From contig NC_018645.1 in the NCBI RefSeq assembly GCF_000307105.1, positions 35,001-99,000 of the forward strand: a stretch of DNA of 64,000 nt, given 5' to 3'. Shown piece by piece: positions 18,142 to 26,917 of this stretch; position 1 is the first letter of the stretch; every line of letters starts with the position of its first letter. Under the pieces are notes generated by a model, which was not told where the DNA came from, made no database searches, and worked only from the letters and a program-made list of their open reading frames with translations. The position numbers and the translations under genes were made by a program. The DNA is from Desulfobacula toluolica Tol2. GTDB taxonomy: Bacteria > Desulfobacterota > Desulfobacteria > Desulfobacterales > Desulfobacteraceae.

Positions 18142-19008
18142 TTGCTTTTTGTAATTGACATAAGAACACTATCTTTTATTTCCAGTATCATAAGCCTGGT
18201 TCTTTGCATTTGTATGATCTACATTTCTACAACCCGTAAAACATACAACGGATTTACTCAATGGACAATCGCCTCTATTCTATATAGTTTTGGAATGGTT
18301 TTTATGAGTTTGAGATCTATCCTGCCTGACTTTATATCAATCATTGTTGCGAACATGCTTTTAATAGCAGGGTTCGGATTTATCGCATATGGTTTAGAAC
18401 TTTTTACAAATAGTACCAGGAGAATATGGCTTTTTACATCTCTTACCATATTAACGGTCATATTATTCCTTTATTTCACCTATTACTCTCCAGATGTGAA
18501 TTCGCGTATAATTATTATCTCAGCTATAATTATAATCATTTATGGATACTCTGGATATCTTGTCCATATGTATGTTCCAAGATTGATCAATGATCGAAAC
18601 ACTTTTTTGGAAGTTGTTTTTTTTATCCAGGCTTTCTGGAATGTATTACGAGTTATTCATTCAGTTTTCATTGAAGGCGCTATAGTTGATTATATGAACG
18701 CATCAGGCTTTTACGGCATTACAACAGTGGTTTTCTTCAGTGGCAATATTTTTATTATCATTGGCTTAATTGTACTCAATTTTCAAAAAGTTGAATTTGA
18801 TCTGAAGGCTGCAAATGAGGAGGTCAACGCACTAAGAGGAATTATTCCCATCTGTTCCTACTGCAAGAAAATCAGGGATGATCAAGGAATCTGGAACCAG
18901 ATCGAAGCATATATCCATGCCCACTCAGAAGCAAAATTCAGCCATGGCATATGTCCGGAATGCATGAATAAGCTTTATCAGGAAATTGATGATGAGAATG
19001 ACCACTAA
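18142..19008 (+). CDS. 7TM membrane protein with C-terminal Cys-rich sensor tail
   Basis: A 288-residue protein with about seven hydrophobic helices over residues 8-220, then a short coiled linker. It ends in a tail of about 50 residues with PICSYCKKIRDDQGIWNQIE and FSHGICPECMNKLY. In Desulfobacterota and relatives this tail usually closes histidine kinases or diguanylate cyclases; here there is no HATPase or GGDEF domain between the membrane part and the tail. The tail has paired CxxC motifs and may bind metal. The start is uncertain: TTG at 18142 is used because no ATG precedes the conserved N-terminus DIRTLSF. Confidence 0.7.
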   Translation: MLFVIDIRTLSFISSIISLVLCICMIYISTTRKTYNGFTQWTIASILYSFGMVFMSLRSILPDFISIIVANMLLIAGFGFIAYGLELFTNSTRRIWLFTSLTILTVILFLYFTYYSPDVNSRIIIISAIIIIIYGYSGYLVHMYVPRLINDRNTFLEVVFFIQAFWNVLRVIHSVFIEGAIVDYMNASGFYGITTVVFFSGNIFIIIGLIVLNFQKVEFDLKAANEEVNALRGIIPICSYCKKIRDDQGIWNQIEAYIHAHSEAKFSHGICPECMNKLYQEIDDENDH

Positions 19009-19044
19009 CAACTCAGCATAGTTCAAAGACTGGGTGGGTTGAGG

Positions 19045-19848
19045 TTAAATAATGGGAGTTGGTATAGTGCTTCCTCCTGGTGTTAATTTGGTCCGGTAAT
19101 CTTCCAAATACCGATTCTCATCGCGCGCCCAATATAAGGATTGAATATCAACGGCTCTTAACAGAACCTCTTCTCTGGCATCAGAAGCCTCTGCCAGAAT
19201 GTCACCCATGGGGCCAACCAGTTTGCTTTTTCCACAACTGTTATTACCAACGGTATTAACGCCTAAAATAAAGACGGTATTGTCCAAGGCTCGTGCTGGC
19301 AATTGGATATCCCAACGCCGCGATGCAGATACACTCCATACGGAAGGGCAAATAATCAGTTCCACGCCTTCCAATGCCAACAGCCTTGATGGTTCAGGAA
19401 ATTCCATTTCATAACAGATCAACACCCCTATTTTTGCCTGTTCTGTTTCAAAAATGGGGTATTTTATCTCACCCTTTTTAAAAATTTCGCTCTCGCGCCC
19501 CCATAAAAGGCTTTTGCGCACAATACCCAATATCTCTCCTTTTTGATCGATAATAGCCGCTGAAATAAACAATTGATTTTCGGAATCTTTTTCTGCAAAA
19601 GAACTGATCACCACGGCTTTTGCGCGTCGAGCCTCTTCTCTGAGTTGATTAATGGAAGGTCCGTCTCTTGTTTCAGCCAATTGTTGAAAAGCCTGCCTGG
19701 ACAGATAGTAACCCGTGGTCCAGAGTTCAGGAAAAACTATTAGATCGGCTTCCTGGCCGAGCTGTCTCATAAACTGAATTCCTCGTTTTAAATTGGCCTG
19801 AATATCACCTAAAATAGGTGTGATCTGAATGGCAGCGACTTGAAACAT
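19045..19848 (-). CDS. Carbon-nitrogen hydrolase (nitrilase superfamily)
   Basis: A 267-residue cytoplasmic hydrolase with the complete Glu-Lys-Cys triad: Glu in LIVFPELWTTGY, Lys in GIVRKSLLWGRE and Cys in GVLICYEMEFPEPSRLL. The segment GVELIICPSVWS is also typical. Length and motifs fit the omega-amidase/N-carbamoyl-hydrolase-like branches, but the amide or nitrile substrate cannot be told from sequence. AAGGAGGAG lies before the ATG. It is followed on the same strand by the SGNH esterase and DUF2284 genes upstream in the window's minus-strand set, with gaps of 35 and 100 bases, so co-transcription is possible. Confidence 0.87.
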   Translation of the reverse strand: MFQVAAIQITPILGDIQANLKRGIQFMRQLGQEADLIVFPELWTTGYYLSRQAFQQLAETRDGPSINQLREEARRAKAVVISSFAEKDSENQLFISAAIIDQKGEILGIVRKSLLWGRESEIFKKGEIKYPIFETEQAKIGVLICYEMEFPEPSRLLALEGVELIICPSVWSVSASRRWDIQLPARALDNTVFILGVNTVGNNSCGKSKLVGPMGDILAEASDAREEVLLRAVDIQSLYWARDENRYLEDYRTKLTPGGSTIPTPII

Positions 19849-19883
19849 TTTTGGAACTCCTCCTTAAATTGTTTTCTTTGGCA

Positions 19884-20492
19884 TTATAAATATGGCTTTA
19901 GAGCCTTGTAAAAATGTTTGGCCATAATTGTATATCCCTGATTGTTAGGGTGGATCGAATCACTCATTAGTCGAGGCTTTCCAAAAATATCTTTAAAAAT
20001 ATTCTGAACGAGAACCGAACCGGTTTTTTCTGCTAATTCAATATAACCCCTTCCAAATCCTCGTCCCCAAAAAGGAACGTCAATCCCACCAAGGATTACT
20101 AAGGCACCGTTTTTTTGTATTATATGAATCAGCTGCTCAATATTTTTAAAAGCAATTTCTTTTTTGACACCGTTTTTAAGATCGTTACCTCCTATGGTGA
20201 TCAACACAATACGTGGATTCATATTAATTATTTTATCAATACGATTAAGTGCTTTTTCAGTTGTGTCTCCCGGCACCCCTGAATTGATAACTTCAATATC
20301 AATCAATCTGGATAGCTGGGACGGGTAATCCATACCTTTTGTTGCTCCAGTACCATAGGTCAGGCTATCTCCGAAACAAACAATGGTTTCCCCAATTGGA
20401 TCAGCATTTTTGATTTTATAAGATGATGGAAAGGAAAAAAGGACTGCCAGACTGACAAGTATGACTGTGGATGTGATGATAATGGTTTTCAT
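19884..20492 (-). CDS. Exported SGNH/GDSL esterase (TesA-like)
   Basis: A 202-residue hydrolase with an N-terminal hydrophobic signal (TIIITSTVILVSLAVLFSF). It shows the four SGNH blocks: Ser in CFGDSLTYGTGA, Gly in INSGVPGDTTEKAL, Asn in TIGGNDLKNG and the catalytic Asp-x-x-His in DSIHPNNQGY. This is the arylesterase / thioesterase I (TesA) layout. It probably acts in the periplasm on ester or thioester lipids. The ribosome site is weak (AAGG). Confidence 0.86.
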   Translation of the reverse strand: MKTIIITSTVILVSLAVLFSFPSSYKIKNADPIGETIVCFGDSLTYGTGATKGMDYPSQLSRLIDIEVINSGVPGDTTEKALNRIDKIINMNPRIVLITIGGNDLKNGVKKEIAFKNIEQLIHIIQKNGALVILGGIDVPFWGRGFGRGYIELAEKTGSVLVQNIFKDIFGKPRLMSDSIHPNNQGYTIMAKHFYKALKPYL

Positions 20493-20592
20493 AAAATTTT
20501 TACCTTAATTTTTTTTAAGCTTTTTTTTCGGTGAAAAAACGATTCACAAAAAGTGTTGCTCTGATTTGAACCATGCCATAAATTCATATGGT

Positions 20593-21189
20593 TCAGGCAA
20601 GAATTATTAGGCCTGCAACCCAGCTTATGGCATCTTTATCTGATACATTCGCGTTGTTCGCTTTTTGAGCTGACCATCCGGAAGACTTCATTAATTGGAT
20701 GACATCGATACCAAAACCTGACATTGATGGGCGAGCAAACTCTATATGACGGCAGGGTCTGTTTTCTGCTATAACGCAGCATTTTTCTTGATCGTCACAA
20801 AATAATTCTTTGCATGATCCTCCGGCAAAAGCTTTTGACTTTCCAAAACCTATTTTGATGGCTTTTTGCTCTACTGCTGCTACAATCTGATGAAGCAGTT
20901 GCATCACACTTTTGCGTTCATCAGAAAACATTACTGATGCCGGCAATTCTATTTTTACTGTAATTGAATATCTGCTCTGTGACTGCCATTTTCTAAATTC
21001 AGCCGGGCCTTTAACAAAAGGTGGGCAACTTGATGCAAGCCCATAATTTGGGCAGGTATATTCTCCATTACAAAGTGCTGCCAAGTCATCTTTAACCTGA
21101 ATCTCTTTGGACGATATGACAGCACAAGCACTTGCTCCAAGCCTTTCTGCTTCATGTATCAATTGTTTAAGGTTCTGTTTTAACATCAT
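20593..21189 (-). CDS. DUF2284 metal-binding protein
   Basis: A 198-residue cysteine-rich protein of the DUF2284 family. It contains ALCNGEYTCPNYGLASSCPP with closely spaced cysteines, then AFAGGSCKELFC and KCCVIAENRPCRHIEFARPS. The arrangement CxxC...C-x4-C followed by a C-terminal Cys cluster suggests iron-sulfur or other metal binding. The reaction is not known; some relatives occur with corrinoid or methyltransferase genes, which are not seen here. The start is ATG ATG at 21189; the second ATG is equally possible. Confidence 0.82.
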   Translation of the reverse strand: MMLKQNLKQLIHEAERLGASACAVISSKEIQVKDDLAALCNGEYTCPNYGLASSCPPFVKGPAEFRKWQSQSRYSITVKIELPASVMFSDERKSVMQLLHQIVAAVEQKAIKIGFGKSKAFAGGSCKELFCDDQEKCCVIAENRPCRHIEFARPSMSGFGIDVIQLMKSSGWSAQKANNANVSDKDAISWVAGLIILA

Positions 21190-21562
21190 TTTGCCACTCT
21201 TAATGCTATATTAATTGATCTTTTCCCATATACACACCCTCATAATCAATAAATGCTGTTATCCATTCTTTTTTTGTTTCATTCTCTCTCTAAAGCTGAC
21301 GTCAATCAGTGCAGATTCGGGTGTTTGTGTATCTCAATAGATTGTCTGACCCTATTGCCTGGTTGAAAAATACCAAAATGATCCTTGGGAATCAATCTCT
21401 TAAATTTTTACATTTTTTTTCGGCCGAGGATAACCTGTGCCTTAAACGGAATAATCTCTTCCGCCCTTAACATCCAACAAGGTTGCATATACAACCTATA
21501 ATCTGCTTTGCTGTTTTATTTGATCCCATTATCTGTTCCAGCGGCAGGCTCTGTTTAAAAAA

Positions 21563-21612
21563 GATACTGAATTGATACTCATTGATACAGTTGTGCCTCA
21601 ATAAAGTGTATC
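21563..21612 (+). promoter_or_regulatory. GATAC direct and inverted repeats upstream of flavodoxin gene
   Basis: GATAC occurs at 21563-21567, 21574-21578 and 21584-21588 (steps of 11 and 10 bases, about one helical turn), and its inverse GTATC at 21608-21612. The last two direct copies are within TTGATAC. The set lies about 135-185 bases upstream of the flavodoxin-like start and could be an activator or repressor site. A TTGGCAT-like box near 21663 loosely resembles a sigma-54 -24 element but lacks the GC of the -12 element. Confidence 0.35.
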
Positions 21613-21747
21613 AAACTACGGCATTGATCCGGTTCCCCTTGCCAACAGGGCTTATTCCCTCTTGGCATGTAATTTGTAATAGAGATATTCAACGCTCAAA
21701 AATATCTAAACTGTTTGTTTTTAATTTTTAAAGAAAAGGAATGTATA

Positions 21748-22188
21748 ATGAAAAAAGTATTGATTGCGTATTCAAGCCGGACAGGTACCACGCAGAAAAT
21801 GGCCGATTACCTTGCAGAAGGATTCAGAATGTCAGACAATCAGGTTGAGGCCGTAAAAATTTCCACGCTCAAGGATGAAAAAGATATATCAGGTTATGAT
21901 GCATATCTCTTCGGATGTCCCACATATCATAAGGATATGACCGGCGGAATGAAACAATTTCTTTTCAAGGCGGAAAGAGCAAATCTAATAGGAAAAATTG
22001 CCGGTGCCTTTGGATCTCACACCCACAGCGGTGAGGCCGCTCCTATGGTATTTGACACCATGCAGCATGTTTTTAAAATGGATGTCACAACCCTTGGCCC
22101 TCTGAATCTCACCGAAGAGATAATGAGCAACGATGAAGGAGTGAAAGCTTGCCACGATTATGCTAAAGCTATCGCTGAAAAGCTGTAA
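21748..22188 (+). CDS. Flavodoxin family protein
   Basis: A 146-residue FMN-binding electron carrier. The N-terminal phosphate loop is YSSRTGTTQKMADYLAEGF (residues 7-25); FGCPTYHKDMTGGMKQFLF and GAFGSHTHSGEAAPMVFD form the other two flavin-contacting loops. It most resembles the flavodoxin/FprA C-terminal type and stands alone. An earlier in-frame ATG at 21715 is rejected; AAAAGGA lies seven bases before 21748. The small Cys protein gene follows after 53 bases and may be co-transcribed. Confidence 0.88.
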   Translation: MKKVLIAYSSRTGTTQKMADYLAEGFRMSDNQVEAVKISTLKDEKDISGYDAYLFGCPTYHKDMTGGMKQFLFKAERANLIGKIAGAFGSHTHSGEAAPMVFDTMQHVFKMDVTTLGPLNLTEEIMSNDEGVKACHDYAKAIAEKL

Positions 22189-22241
22189 AAACCAATACCA
22201 CCGATTCTGTACTATATGACATTGTTCACTAGGAGAATACT

Positions 22242-22445
22242 ATGAAGTGTCCCACATGCGGATGTGATAAATTTTATGTTAAAGATTCGGATGATGAGTA
22301 TGAAATCTATACTTTTACCATCAGGAACGGTAATGTCTCATTCGAACCTGACCTTGATAGCTCAACCCTGCCAGAGTTAACGGATGAAAGTGAGGCCTTC
22401 TGTAATAGATGCGCCTGGCACGGGAAATTACAAATTGGAGGGTAA
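22242..22445 (+). CDS. Small CxxC protein (zinc-ribbon or rubredoxin-like)
   Basis: A 67-residue protein with two cysteine knuckles: CPTCGCDKF at residues 3-11 and CNRCAWHG at about 54-61. The region between them is acidic (DSDDEYEIY, PELTDESEAF). The layout suggests a zinc ribbon or an iron-binding rubredoxin-like fold. AGGAGA lies six bases before the ATG. Its position behind a flavodoxin suggests a redox role, but this is only context. Confidence 0.78.
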   Translation: MKCPTCGCDKFYVKDSDDEYEIYTFTIRNGNVSFEPDLDSSTLPELTDESEAFCNRCAWHGKLQIGG

Positions 22446-22454
22446 GAGACCAAA

Positions 22455-22488
22455 AGAGGGGAATTAAAGCCTTTGTGTTTTCCCCTCT
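22455..22488 (+). terminator. Stem-loop after small Cys protein gene, followed by C-run
   Basis: AGAGGGGAA (22455-22463) pairs perfectly with TTCCCCTCT (22480-22488). The strand then continues into a run of about ten C instead of the expected T-run. It probably acts as a terminator or transcript-stabilising hairpin for the flavodoxin unit. Confidence 0.55.
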
Positions 22489-22739
22489 CCCCCCCCCCTC
22501 ATATCCCAAATAATTCAACCCTTCCCCTGAAAGGACTGACTCTACAGCCTGTTAATGCACAAACCCGACATCATTATTGGTCGATTATTTTACGATAGTT
22601 AGCAAAGCCGCAACCACAACGTCTTTATGTTGCGACCAGTTTGCTTTATTATTTGTACTCAAACGCTGATATTGTTTTGAAATTTCATGGCCTATTCGCA
22701 AAATAGATTTATTCAGGGCAAACGCATTAAAAATACTTT

Positions 22740-22785
22740 TCTAATAACGACCATGGCAGATTAAACTGCCACAATAAAAATGGGT
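22740..22785 (-). repeat. Dispersed hairpin repeat, copy E (partial, module 2)
   Basis: ACGACCATGGCAGATTAAAC followed by TGCCACAATAAAAATG. This is the module-2 hairpin (TGGCAG / CTGCCA) of the dispersed repeat, truncated at both sides. It lies in the 518-base gap between the small Cys protein and the CstB-like gene. The rest of that gap shows no gene. Confidence 0.6.
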
Positions 22786-22963
22786 TGCAAGTAGTTATCT
22801 GATAATTTTTTGACATTCCAGGAAATTGTATATTTATGGCTTGATATTTGCATTATTGATCTAATTTGATTTATAAATTTTTTTAAAATGAAATTTGTGA
22901 TGTTTAATATCAGCTGTTTGGAATATTTGTAACTTGAAAAATACTATTAGGAGAGGTGAATAA

Positions 22964-24346
22964 ATGTATTTTAACCAAATTTCTGTCGTAGGACTCGGGT
23001 GTCAGTCCTATTGCATCGGTTGTCCAGCCTCTAAAAAAATGATGGTTGTGGACCCAAAAAGAGATATTCAAGATTATCTGGAGATTGCCTTTCAAGAAGG
23101 CATGAATATCACTCATATTATCAATACCCATCTGCACGCCGACCATGTTTCCGGCGATCAGGAATTAAGTGCAGCAACTGGTGCCGATATCTATATTAAT
23201 GACAGTTTAGAGATCAATTATCCCCATAAAAATATCGAACATGGTGACATCCTTACTTTGGGCGCGGCTAAAATTGAGGTATTGCATACGCCCGGACATA
23301 CCCCGAATTCAATTTCCCTTGTTGTGACGGACACATCCCGATCCAGTGAACCTCAGATGATCCTAACAGGAGATCTGCTTTTTGTTGGTGATATAGGACG
23401 GCCAGATCTCCCTGGTGCTGAAATTCTCGATGAACAAGTAGAGAATCTGTATAACAGCCTGTATAAAACCCTGGCCAACTATCCCGACCATTTGGAAGTC
23501 TATCCTGCCCATGCTGAAGGTTCGTTGTGCGGTAGAGGCATGAGTGCTAAAAAAAGCTCCACCTTAGGGTATGAACGAAAAGCCAACCACATGCTTTGCT
23601 TTAATTCTTTTGAGGAATTTAAAAACGATATTACATCTGCTTTTCCCGTAAAGCCTAAAAGTTTTGCCCACATTATTGCCACCAATAGGAAAGGTGCCGA
23701 CCTGCTGGATGCGTGTACCATGGACAAAAGGCTGACGCCAAGGCATTTCCAAGAATTGATGGAAGATAAAGGCACTTTGATATTGGATACACGGGGCAGT
23801 GCTGCGTATGGAGGGTTTCACATCCCCGGCAGTATCAACATTGGTTTTGAAAAACAATTGGCCAACTGGGTGGGAATGGTTATTGATCCAAAATCAGAGC
23901 TTCTTCTGGTGGTGGATGACCGTGAAGCCTATGACCGGATGACCACAGAACTTCACCGCATTGGCTACGATGCGATTATAGGTTATTTGTCAGGGGGCAT
24001 TAATGCCTGGTTAATGAGCGGTCGTCCCGTAGAGCAATTGACCCAGATTTCACCACTGCAACTACAGCTTCTGCTTGGTCCTGATTGTCCAAAAATTCTG
24101 GATGTCCGTACTCTTGCAGAATGGGATAGTGGTCATATACATCAGGCCAGGCACCTGCCGCTTACAGATATTTTAGAGGGTAATATACCTGATATGGATA
24201 AAAATCAGGAAATCATTTTACAATGTGGCAGTGGTTATAGATCCAACATTGCAGCAAGTTTTTTTAAAGAAGCAGGGTTCACGAATTTAAAGTCCCTGGC
24301 CGGCGGAATATTTGCCTGGTCTAATGCCAATCTTCCATTGGTTTAG
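22964..24346 (+). CDS. CstB-like persulfide dioxygenase-rhodanese
   Basis: A 460-residue three-domain protein. The MBL-fold persulfide dioxygenase domain (residues 1 to about 240) has the metal motif HLHADH (56-61), HTPGHTPNS and LTGDLLFVGDIGRPDL. A first rhodanese-like domain (about 260-355) lacks the catalytic Cys (LLVVDDREAYDR). A second rhodanese domain (about 365-460) carries it in ILQCGSGYRSN. This is the layout of CstB, which oxidises persulfides and transfers sulfane sulfur; here it probably detoxifies reactive sulfur or oxygen. The extreme N-terminus has three extra cysteines (CQSYCIGC) where relatives usually do not. AGGAGAGG precedes the ATG. Confidence 0.88.
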   Translation: MYFNQISVVGLGCQSYCIGCPASKKMMVVDPKRDIQDYLEIAFQEGMNITHIINTHLHADHVSGDQELSAATGADIYINDSLEINYPHKNIEHGDILTLGAAKIEVLHTPGHTPNSISLVVTDTSRSSEPQMILTGDLLFVGDIGRPDLPGAEILDEQVENLYNSLYKTLANYPDHLEVYPAHAEGSLCGRGMSAKKSSTLGYERKANHMLCFNSFEEFKNDITSAFPVKPKSFAHIIATNRKGADLLDACTMDKRLTPRHFQELMEDKGTLILDTRGSAAYGGFHIPGSINIGFEKQLANWVGMVIDPKSELLLVVDDREAYDRMTTELHRIGYDAIIGYLSGGINAWLMSGRPVEQLTQISPLQLQLLLGPDCPKILDVRTLAEWDSGHIHQARHLPLTDILEGNIPDMDKNQEIILQCGSGYRSNIAASFFKEAGFTNLKSLAGGIFAWSNANLPLV

Positions 24347-24400
24347 AACCCATACAAAAAGGTTTAATTTATGTGTCCATAACAATAAGGGTTGATTTGG

Positions 24401-24476
24401 GAGTTCCTGGCGGCTGTTTCGCCAGGAACTCGGTGCTGACTTTGTCAAGCCTCTGGCCCCGGCAGGGCTGCCGGGG
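24401..24476. terminator. Two perfect hairpins between convergent genes
   Basis: GAGTTCCTGGCG (24401-24412) pairs over 12 bp with CGCCAGGAACTC (24420-24431). CCCCGGCA (24457-24464) pairs over 8 bp with TGCCGGGG (24469-24476). They separate the convergent CstB-like and AOR genes and can serve as terminators. The second hairpin is nearly identical, in inverted orientation, to one upstream of the ferredoxin gene at 26918-26940. Confidence 0.6.
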
Positions 24477-24483
24477 TTAAAAA

Positions 24484-26403
24484 CTATACATATTCAAGGT
24501 ATTTGATGCGGTAAGGCTCCAGCTCATCGGCAATATCCGGCAGACCGTATTCGTTCAGGACATCAGCGGTGGGAAAACCGGTTTCAGGGTCCCAGCCCCG
24601 GACCTGATAGTAGAGGGGAATGAGTTCCGCCTCAGGAAAGAGGCTTCCCTTGTTGGGGCCGTCGGGCATGGGCTCCTCGGTAAAACGCCGGGGGTTTTTG
24701 TCCTCCAGCCGTCCCACCAGCAGACGGTTCCAGTAGGCTCTTTCCAGATGGACAATGCGGCCTCCGATCTGCAGCAGCTCTTCCGGTGAAAAGTCCATGC
24801 CGGTGGCTGCGGAAAGCATGGCTGCCATATGTTCCGGAAGAACGGCAAAAGACCAGCTGTGGGTAAAGCTGCACTGGGTCAGGCAGTCGCCCACCGCTTT
24901 GAGATCCTCCTGATATTTTTCCATTTCCGGTTTTTTCACTTTTGAAAGGGGTTTTTCAGCCGCCTTATCTCCCAGGGTTTTCTCCACCAGGCCGGGATAG
25001 AAGGCCCCGGTCAGTTCCAGGCAGGCCAGTCCCTGGAGGTGATCTCCCCCCCGCCGTCCGGTGGCAAAACCGATGCCAAAGGCAAAACCCAGGCCCCGGG
25101 GATCGTCCTGGGACATGGTATGTCCCTTAATGCTCATGGTATATTCATGCCCGCAATCCAGCTTTTTGGCCGCATGGTGGGCCCCTTCAGCCAGAATATC
25201 TCCGAATCCTTCCCGGGAAGCAATCATCCGGACCAGCTTGTCGATCAACTCCTGATCACCCCACCTGAGTGTCAGCCCATTGGTCTCCTTTTTGGTGAGC
25301 AGCCCTTTTTCGTAACACTCCATGGCCCATGAAATGGCTCCCCCGCAGGAGCAGGAGTCCATACCCAGTTCGTTGACCAGTCTGTTGTTGTGAATCACCG
25401 AAGCCGGGTCCAACAAACCGATTCGGGGCCCCATGGCAGTAACGGTTTCATACTCCGGCCCCCCTGTTATCTCACCGGCATATTCTCCCTTGGAGATCCT
25501 GCTGAACCTTCCGCAGGCGATGGAACAGGCAAAGCACCCTTCCCGGTGAGCCAGAAACCGATCCCGATGGTTCTCACCGTTCAGCAGATCAGCATCGGGG
25601 TGATGCCCTTTTTGAAAATTTTTCCAGCAAAACCAACCCTGGTCATGATTTGCCGGTGTGGTGAGAAGCAGTGTCCCCTGGTCGTTGAGCATCTGAACCA
25701 TGGCATCCTGCCGCATCTTTTTCCGGGCCCGGGAGCAGATTTCGAAAAACTCCCGGGGCCGGGCAATCTCAACCGGATTGGTCCCCCGAAGAGCAATGGC
25801 TTTCAGATTTTTGGAACCCATGACCGCTCCCATGCCACACCTGCCCGCAGCCCGGTACACATCATTAATGATGCAGGCATAACGAACCAGGTTTTCGCCG
25901 GCCAGCCCGATAAGGGCAATATGGAGTTCATGGTTTTGCAGCTCGTTTTTGATGAGCGTGTCTGTTTCAGGAATGTTTTTTCCCCACAGATGTTCGGCAT
26001 CCCGTATTTCAACCCGGCCGTTGTTGATATAAAGATATACCGGACTGTCAGCCTTTCCCTGAATCACCAGCTGATCGTATCCGGCATATTTGAGTTCCGC
26101 ACCCCAGTGCCCACCCATGTTGGCATCTCCGAAACCGGCGGGGTCCTGTGCCGGCGATTTGGAGGTCACCGTGCATCTGCCACTGGAGGGGGCAAAGGTT
26201 CCCGTGAGGGGACCGACGCCGAAGATAAGCCGGTTTTCAGGTGAAAAAGGATCCAATTCCGGTTCTGTTTCACGGTAGAGAAGTTCCGAGTTAAGGCCCC
26301 GTCCTCCGAGCCATTTTCTCAAGTGTTCCTTTGATATCTCTTCCACCGTGACCTTCCCGCCGGTCAGATCAATACGCAATCTTTTACCGTTATACCCTTG
26401 CAT
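24484..26403 (-). CDS. aor: Aldehyde:ferredoxin oxidoreductase
   Basis: A 639-residue tungsten- or molybdenum-pterin enzyme that interconverts aldehydes and carboxylates with ferredoxin. Visible family features are the N-terminal beta-rich start GYNGKRLRIDLTGGKV, the pterin loop GRCTVTSKSPAQD with GGHWGAELKYAGYD, CGMGAVMGSKNLKAIALRG, CFACSIACGRF and the C-terminal part with CLTQCSFTHSW. The Cys set fits the [4Fe-4S] site. The reading frame extends upstream to 26634 but that part is only the shadow of the ferredoxin gene; GGAGGAGG fixes the start at 26403. It overlaps the ferredoxin gene by 14 bases. The DNA is visibly more G+C-rich than most neighbours. Confidence 0.92.
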   Translation of the reverse strand: MQGYNGKRLRIDLTGGKVTVEEISKEHLRKWLGGRGLNSELLYRETEPELDPFSPENRLIFGVGPLTGTFAPSSGRCTVTSKSPAQDPAGFGDANMGGHWGAELKYAGYDQLVIQGKADSPVYLYINNGRVEIRDAEHLWGKNIPETDTLIKNELQNHELHIALIGLAGENLVRYACIINDVYRAAGRCGMGAVMGSKNLKAIALRGTNPVEIARPREFFEICSRARKKMRQDAMVQMLNDQGTLLLTTPANHDQGWFCWKNFQKGHHPDADLLNGENHRDRFLAHREGCFACSIACGRFSRISKGEYAGEITGGPEYETVTAMGPRIGLLDPASVIHNNRLVNELGMDSCSCGGAISWAMECYEKGLLTKKETNGLTLRWGDQELIDKLVRMIASREGFGDILAEGAHHAAKKLDCGHEYTMSIKGHTMSQDDPRGLGFAFGIGFATGRRGGDHLQGLACLELTGAFYPGLVEKTLGDKAAEKPLSKVKKPEMEKYQEDLKAVGDCLTQCSFTHSWSFAVLPEHMAAMLSAATGMDFSPEELLQIGGRIVHLERAYWNRLLVGRLEDKNPRRFTEEPMPDGPNKGSLFPEAELIPLYYQVRGWDPETGFPTADVLNEYGLPDIADELEPYRIKYLEYV

Positions 26404-26881
26404 AATTTTCCTCCTCCGCAATGTGTCTCTGGTGTGACTGCCGACGCCTGGAGGACATGTACTCTTCAGCGGAAACATACATGAGGGCACCCGAGTCGCA
26501 GAATGTGGTGCATATGGTCTCCCCCCCGCACAAGTGGCATTTGAAGGCCACCTCTTTTTCGGGATGGAAACCGATTTGTCCAAAGGGGCAGGACTGGAGA
26601 CACTGACGACACCCCATGCATGCCTCCTCATCAATCACCACAGCACCTGTTACCTTATCCCGAACAATGGCTCCGGTGGGACAAGCCGACATGCATTGGG
26701 GTTTGCTGCAATGGAAACAGATGCCGGGAAAACTCACTCCGGTTCTTTCAAATTTTGTTATCCGTATCCGTGAGAGAGCCGGGCTGCACTTTTGCTCATT
26801 GTACAAAGAGCAGGCCATCTCGCAGGATCGGCATCCTGTGCATTTCATCGGATCAACCATTAAAGCCTTATTCTCAGCCAT
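26390..26881 (-). CDS. 4Fe-4S polyferredoxin partner of AOR
   Basis: A 163-residue electron-transfer protein with successive cysteine clusters: CTGCRSCEMAC (residues 14-24), CFHCSKPQCMSACPTGAI, CMGCRQCLQSCPFGQI and CHLCGGETICTTFC. This is the four-cluster ferredoxin layout of DMSO-reductase-B/HycB-like subunits often encoded before AOR genes. It would pass electrons between AOR and a wider ferredoxin or respiratory pool. AAGGAAG precedes the ATG. Its 3' end runs into the AOR start, so the two are co-translated. Confidence 0.9.
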   Translation of the reverse strand: MAENKALMVDPMKCTGCRSCEMACSLYNEQKCSPALSRIRITKFERTGVSFPGICFHCSKPQCMSACPTGAIVRDKVTGAVVIDEEACMGCRQCLQSCPFGQIGFHPEKEVAFKCHLCGGETICTTFCDSGALMYVSAEEYMSSRRRQSHQRHIAEEENYARV

Positions 26882-26917
26882 TTATTCTTCCTTATCACAA
26901 AAACGTTGAAATAGCGC

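Noticed and set aside
17921-18169. 82-residue minus-strand frame between PsiE-like and 7TM genes
   Set aside because: GTG start without ribosome site, overlaps the start of the better supported 7TM gene, and shows no recognisable motif.
25390-26244. 284-residue frame on the + strand
   Set aside because: Antisense shadow of the AOR gene in G+C-rich DNA; no ribosome site and no recognisable domain.
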